Source: Dermanyssus gallinae
Lineage: Eukaryota > Arthropoda > Arachnida > Mesostigmata > Dermanyssidae
DNA length: 64,000 nucleotides
Direction: 5' to 3'
Assembly (NCBI GenBank): GCA_003439945.1
Contig: QVRM01002020.1
Span: forward strand, 62,001-126,000
This document shows, piece by piece, positions 23,506-64,000 of the stretch (position 1 is the stretch's first letter; each line of letters starts with the position of its first letter). The position numbers and the translations under genes were made by a program. The notes below the pieces were generated by a model, which saw nothing but the letters and a program-made list of their open reading frames with translations, did not search any database and was not told the DNA's origin.

Positions 23506-24910
23506 TATTGCTGATCATACAATTGTGAGGTCTGAACATGTATTAATATATAATTAAATATCTCGGTAGCAGTCTCTTCCTCTCAAAACATTGACCCGAT
23601 TATACAGGCAGCGTTACCTCTGCATACCGCCAGCGAGAGCAACTGCCGCAGAAACTCGCTCTCTCGTCGGTCGCCTGTGTTCTCCTGTATCCGCTCGCCA
23701 AGCTCTTTAATGAATCTCCTTGTGCCTTTACTAGCGGGACCTAGTGTTTCCATAGCGATAGGCACGACGTGGTATCTGGGCTCTAAGTCCCTGTACTTTC
23801 GTCTTTTTTCTCGATCTGCATGTTCGGCGACCCAGCCGGCCTCAAGGGCACTGTGTCGCAGGTAGGACGGGGCAACAGTGCAGGATACTGTTGTATCCCA
23901 TGCCAGACACTTACCGCAAGACCACAATGGAATAGTGACTCCGTCGGGCCTCCTGTCACTGCTTGTATCGAGTCTGGGCTCCAGCGTACTCGGTATGCCT
24001 GCACGACGCAGGGCTCTCCTTATGATCGAGTTAAGTTCCGCGTGCCTAGCGGCTCTTCCTTGGCTTTTGATGCAGCTCAGGGGGTGAAGGCCGTTACTCT
24101 CTACAGGCGTCCCACAGGCTGAGCAGGTGTATGGCTCGCATATGGGAGCTCCAATTCGGAGCGCTGTCACCATGCGGAAGGAGGTATTGTCCAGCATGGT
24201 GCCCAGCTGCGGCGAGGGTAGAGCCCTTAGGTATCCGCTACTAAAGGTGTCTCGGGCGGCTATAAAAACCGCTCTCTCCGTGGGGGATTGCATGCTATCG
24301 AGAAGATTTCGACCCACAATGTTGCACCTATAACCGTCAAGCGTATGCTGTGTAGGGCGCTCCTCCCAGGGACCAGGGCCTATGACGTTTCTTGCAGCTA
24401 GCTCGGCCTTGTCTTTCGTCACTTGTATTACATGACGAATATTAGGCTCGACGAGGGTCCCAGCGAGTTGTGCAAATTCCAGTAGCGAAGCCGCATAACA
24501 TACGGGCTCAAGCTCCGTCACGGACCTGATGCCAAGCCCCCCTTCCCTAAGGGGAAGACTTGCCCTTTGCCAGGTATGGTCAGTCAGAGTGACGTTAAGA
24601 ACTTCACCTAGAATTTCCCTTGCGGTGTCGTCGAAGTCCTGCAGGCCGGCCAGCTCGTTGCTCGCAGGGGAGGTCCGCAGGATGTAATTCAACCTTGGCG
24701 AGCCTAAGCTATATCTCCAGAGGCAAAGAGCTGCCTGCGGGTGCATTGCGATGAGGCGGGGTTTAATCCGCAAAAGCGCGTTGCGCTTAACTGTAATCGT
24801 CTCAAGAATTCTTCGAGCTCCAATCGGGGCACCTAGAATTTCCAGGTCCGCCTGATCAACTCTCTTCGATCCGGGCAAGATGTTTTCGATGGTTCTGAAC
24901 ATTTCGCCCT
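23395..24910 (-). mobile_element. Non-LTR retroelement, C-terminal half with zinc finger and PD-(D/E)xK-type nuclease
   Basis: An unbroken 439-codon - strand frame (24902 to 23583) begins MFRTIENILPGSKRVDQADL and continues with the post-RT region common to many arthropod LINE-like proteins. It then has a finger C-x2-C-x10-H-x4-C (YTCSACGT...GLHPLSC) followed by RAARHAELN. A nuclease-like block follows (RPDGVTIPLWSCGKCLAWDT), then the C-terminal motif METLG and a run reading LSLAVCRGNAACIIG. Reverse transcriptase motifs are absent: the copy is cut off at a (ATC)n/(AAT)n tract near 24911. The 3' UTR carries aataaa and ends in (AAT)n/(ATC)n at 23395-23505, as expected of this kind of tail. A related fragment lies at 58345-58640. 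The lack of stops suggests a fairly recent insertion. Confidence 0.85.
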
Positions 24911-24947
24911 GATTATTATTATTATTATTATCATCATCATCATCATC
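24911..24947. repeat. (ATT)n/(ATC)n microsatellite
   Basis: A short compound tract at the 5' break point of the retroelement fragment. Confidence 0.85.
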
Positions 24948-24949
24948 TA

Positions 24950-25256
24950 AATACTAATAGTAATTGCCAGAAGGGTCGTGGATTCACTACACCCGTCGAG
25001 CTGTCTGAGAAGCCTGCGTAGACTCCGTAGATAAGCAGCTCAACAGTCTGAGCTCTAGCTCTCTGAAGGGCCAGTATACCATTCGGCACCTCAGCGGTGT
25101 ATCTGAAACAGATGATGCCATTAGCGGTCTCTAGAGGAAACGCGAATTCTATTATAGGCGTCATGGGCTGACACAAAATACCTGATAACAGTGAAAACGT
25201 TTATTGATGTTAATTGTAAGAACAAAATAATAATACTAATAGTAATAATACTAATA

Positions 25257-25303
<47 letters not shown>

Positions 25304-25689
25304 GGTGAAGATAATGGCTGTTCTCTGCTGGGATCGATAGATAAATCGCACGCGTCAAAAGCAAGACTTGAGAGACGTGTTTCTACCGGATAATAATGCA
25401 AACGACGACTGTATCTTCTGTCGGACATTTTGTTATCACACTGCCGTGCTGCAGGAAAACAGAAGTGGCTGACGCATGATGTTTCCCCTACTGGCATGCA
25501 ACAAGGTGCAGCAATATGATATAATACGTGTCATACTTTTATACTGACCCTGTATCACAGGCAAAAAAAATATATCAATACAACCCATACAGCTTACACC
25601 AATTGTTTTCGAAAGAAAGGCGCCAAGAACACTTATGATAAGCGTACAGAAAAGTTATAATACTAACAATGTGTTTATTTGACTTACAG
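24950..25689. other. No recognised gene upstream of the first receptor exon
   Basis: It contains an (AAT)n tract at 25222-25302. The - strand frame at 24943-25176 has no motif. The intron next to exon 1 ends with a normal acceptor at 25689. I found no signal-peptide exon here. Confidence 0.4.
25222..25302. repeat. (AAT)n microsatellite
   Basis: About 25 trinucleotide units with ctaat interruptions at the left end. Confidence 0.9.
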
Positions 25690-60502
<34,813 letters not shown>

Positions 60503-63500
60503 GTAAGTCACAATAAGTAGCCTGCCTGTATGTGCATGTTTATATATTTACCTATTAGGGTGGAGCAGGCGAGCCAGGACATCACGCTATCAAGATGGTC
60601 GTATCAAGATTCTTTGCAACACGAATGAACAACACGAGATTCTTTGCCCGTGCTGCTGACATAGTTGAGCCGAGTCCATCTATGTAGCGTATGACTCATG
60701 ACTCTATCGACGACGACGACGACGACGCAGCCTAAGTATAAGTACGGAGCGACGCGCATATACAACAACAAAGTCCCTCCCATGCTACGGCTCAATCGCT
60801 CCGCTGGGATCGCGACGAAACGCTAAACTGGCTGGCCGGCCAAGTGAGGCCGCTCAGAATTTCTTCGGCGCTGTTCACAGACCCCAGTTACTTTGTAACT
60901 TACTTGTGATGCTGACAGCGAGGAGGAGGTCGCCTGTTTGGAGTCCCCCGTTGTCAGCATGCTATATGGCCGGCGAGGTAAGGGCCATCCATCTAAGGTA
61001 TAGCAAGGTCTATTAGTTCTGTTTACTTCTGCGAAACAGTATGCAGCCTCTTCACAGATTAGCCTAGAGAGACTACAGCAGACGGCACAGCGCACATTCA
61101 CAGACGGCACACCTATGTACAATTGGCTCAGTCGGTCACAGTGTCTCACAGTCGCAAGCTAGAGACACTCGACCTACTCACGACACGACACACCATCACC
61201 AACCAAAGACATACAGTACAGTAGGTGCATATACTCTATAGTATTAGGTGTATAACTCTATAGTAATAGGTGCTCGCCAGCCGCGTAGCCGCGGCAACGA
61301 CTACACAGGCCGATATGATACTACCGCGTGCCACTGCGATAAAGCAGTAGTAGTAGTAGTAGTAGTAGCAAAAACGGAAGCAGTAGCGGCGGTTGACTTG
61401 GTTGCCCGATTACTTCTGCCCCTGCTGGGGGAACGACGAAGAATGTCAAAGCACGGGCGCGGGCCAAAGCAGTCGCAGGCGCAGCTGTCACAACTAAGGC
61501 CTCGGCGTTCCGTGACTAGCTTCGTAGAGGTGGTGGACTTTGCTGGCGGACTGGAGGTGATGGTCGCGCGGATGTCCCTCCGTTACCCCCGCTTTTCGCG
61601 CCCTCTCCCCTCTCATCGTGCTGTCGCCGTGATCGTCAATTCGAAGGCGTACGAGTAGCAGCAGTGGGAGATGAGAGGAGAGACCCGGACTGCGTGGACG
61701 CAGCAATCTCGCAGCATGTCAATATCAGATTCGACTGTTGAGCGGCACTCAACTGTCCACCTACCTGCTCGCGTCGATCTGCTGCTATCGGAACGACGGA
61801 CAAAAGCGAGCCATCCGTATGGCAAGCTAGAGACTTTTTGCTGCCCTCGTCGCCGCGCTGTCGGCCCCCCTCTGGGCGCTCGTGGAAACTTTTCGTTCTA
61901 CACTTCGGCCGCACCCAACACGCACGGGCACGCGGACGACGGACGGAGAAGGCGAAGCAGACAAACCAACGGATAATATCCAATCCAGGCTTGTGTTTGC
62001 TCTGATGCAGGGATGCCACTTACGTGATGAGTAAAGCACAACCAAAGACCTAGCGTATGTCTATCCAGACGCCGTTTTGCCGTCCGACCTCGCTGCCTCG
62101 TAATAGAAACAGTTGCAGTGTGGAGTAGTGGTGGTGATGGTAAAGTAACGTAGCGGTGGCAGAACCGACAGTGGCTGTAGTGGCTGGAACAGCATCCATC
62201 GCTCTACTGCTGGTCTCTCTTCACTCAGAGCTATATCGTATGTTTGCTGTTGTACTGCGGGCCGCCCACGTTCCTAATGCTCTTGCACACTCTCTCTCTC
62301 TCTCTCCATGCGTCTATGCGTCGATCTGCAACGAGCTTTCCGCATCAAGCTTTTCCGCCGAGTCAGATCGCTGGCTTCACTTGATGGCGGTTGCCATCAT
62401 TATTTCATGACCATCGTCGTCATTATGACCATCATCATCACCATCAACATCATCATCATCATCATCACCACAATCCTCGTTATTATTACTGCTACTATCA
62501 CTCGAGTAGCAGTCAGTCGTCGTCGTCTTGCCGTCCCATCGGGGCCCATTAGTTGAATTAATATTTATTGGCCTTTAGATGTTGCCAGCCAGGCCGCGTT
62601 TCGCCCAGCCCAGCCCGTCTATACGGGCTTATTAGGCCTAACCTAACACGATCCAAGCAAGAGCCGGCAATGGTTCTCTGCTACCCTGCTCTCGTTCGTC
62701 TCATCTCATGCCACAATCACGGTCCGTCCGTGTCGCCCGTTCGATTCGTTGCGATTGCTTTGGCCTCCTTTAGCTGCCTTTCATTGCTCGCAACCAAGCG
62801 TTACGCACCACTTAGCCGTATAGCCAGCCGTCAGGGTTCTCGTCAGATCGAAATCGACTGAGTCGTCTGCAGGGCGGCACTCAGTGCGCTCGACGATCGA
62901 CAACGTGAATGGTGGTAAGTTTCGCTCAGTTGGCCTCGTCGCCGAGGACGCAGACTATTACACGGACGCCGTTCATTCGCCGGCACTCAACGATGCCGGG
63001 GGGTTGGCGTTCACGAGCGTCAATCCCGCTCGCTACGGGCTCGGCCCATGTGAGTCTCGGAGATGGACGTCGGCCATGTAGAGCACCCACTGGAGTAGAG
63101 GTACGCGAGATGTCAGAGCACCCCAGCTAGGAATGCTCGGGGTGAGGTAAAATTACTTGAATAGGTGACAAGTAACTACAGACAATTGAAGGCAATAAAT
63201 CTAGCTTCAAAACGCGACCACAATGTGGAAGCAATCCGTCCCATTTGTTCATATAAAGCAGTAATATGCCGGATGTGCAATATCGGCTCTTGGTTACTTT
63301 CGTTATTCTCATGTGTTTCATATCAAGCACACAAAACCAAATGTTTTTGTGAAATATTTCTTGTTAGTCAGACAGTGACACTGCTTAGTGAATAAGCCAA
63401 CAACTAGTTTAGAGATAGGAGATATTTACCTTGCTAGAGAGAGCCGCCCATTGCATCATTGCTTGGTACATTGGACAAGGTCATGTGTGTCGTCGACTCA

Positions 63501-64000
63501 ATAGAAACCAATACACCGTTACCGTTGGCTAAGTCTGGTAGTTACTCATGTGCAGGATCCATATAGGGCGGGCTTGGCAGGGCTCGAGCTACAATGAATC
63601 AAAACGACCGCTTCCGTTTGCTAAATGTTGTTGCGAAACAGCCGACCTACTGCCATCCAGCTAAGACAACTTCTCCACAGTAATCTCTAAGTAGTACGCT
63701 TACTGTGAAGTACACGCGAAAGAAGTGAGGCAAACCGGTAGAGTGATACATTTGGTTATCCGGTGTTTCTCTAGTCGGCTATACTCGATTATCTGACAGA
63801 AGTGGAAACACCTTCGTCACATCCGAACATACTATAAAACGGCAAACTTTAGGTACGCGTTCCGTCAAGATCGAGCAAAAGTGATTGTAGAAGCGTAGGC
63901 ACTTTGCTTGCTTACATTAGTTTGTAGTCACGCTCTAAAACGCCTGCTAGCTGCGAGAGGTGATAATCAACACGAAAGTCATTGACGGAGCCCATCTTCC
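60503..64000. other. Start of intron 9 or beyond; no recognised gene
   Basis: The donor gtaagt begins at 60503. I looked for the SYTANLAAF (M3) and S2 motifs on the + strand to the end and did not find them. Repeats seen are (GAC)n at 60708-60725, (AGT)n at 61347-61368, (TC)n at 62290-62307 and (ATC)n at 62405-62468. Frames at 61248-61658 and 62884-63081 have no family signature. Confidence 0.45.

Noticed and set aside
62884..63081. Candidate receptor exon with M3 or S2
   Set aside because: No SYTANLAAF or S2 motif in any frame and no acceptor in phase 2.

Overview
This is eukaryotic nuclear DNA, most likely from an arthropod. A parasitiform mite or other chelicerate fits best, but that taxon is inference from protein style, transposon families and abundant (TA)n repeats. 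There is no operon structure, no intact tRNA or rRNA gene, no CRISPR array and nothing bacterial. Most open frames in the window are simple repeats, antisense shadows or chance.

The one host gene I can support is a divergent ionotropic glutamate receptor (iGluR) on the + strand. I assembled nine exons by hand: 25690-25827, 43625-43990, 48182-48417, 48794-48933, 49418-49634, 49816-50043, 50747-50938, 51282-51402 and 60298-60502. All exon edges are AG/GT and all eight splice phases agree, giving about 614 codons. In order they encode most of the amino-terminal domain, the S1 half of the ligand-binding domain, M1 and the pore loop. The signal-peptide exon (expected upstream) and the M3/S2/M4 exons (expected beyond 64000) were not found. 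The receptor is unusual in three ways: a 46-residue Ser/Gly-rich stretch in the amino-terminal domain, a changed ligand-contact segment in S1, and a genomically encoded Arg at the position of the pore Q/R site.

Region by region: 1-25689 is non-genic with respect to recognised host genes. It holds hairpins, an 18-bp minisatellite (2.9-3.6 kb), a possible BTB-like fragment (6.1-6.3 kb), a mariner relic (6.55-7.05 kb), a perfect inverted repeat with CTCF-like cores (11.9 kb), a LINE relic (15.9-16.4 kb), a nearly whole but frameshifted LINE (17.6-20.3 kb), a 25-bp minisatellite (21.2-21.45 kb) and the C-terminal part of another retroelement with a PD-(D/E)xK-type nuclease (23.4-24.9 kb). Intron 1 (25828-43624, 17.8 kb) is packed with relics: tRNA-like SINE pieces, two LINE ORF1 (gag-like) regions sharing a 250-bp direct duplication, another LINE tail, a mariner relic and a decayed antisense LINE (35.4-38.4 kb). 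Intron 2 holds a further LINE tail with only two stops. Intron 5 has a 74-bp hairpin. Intron 8 (51403-60297, 8.9 kb) has a 57-bp hairpin, a 25-bp minisatellite, an 0.8-kb fold-back repeat and a second copy of the PD-(D/E)xK element tail. Nothing recognisable lies between 60503 and 64000.

The LINE with a Cys/His finger at its C-terminus recurs at least four times (15.9, 17.6, 32.7 and 46.9 kb). It is probably a significant shaper of this locus.
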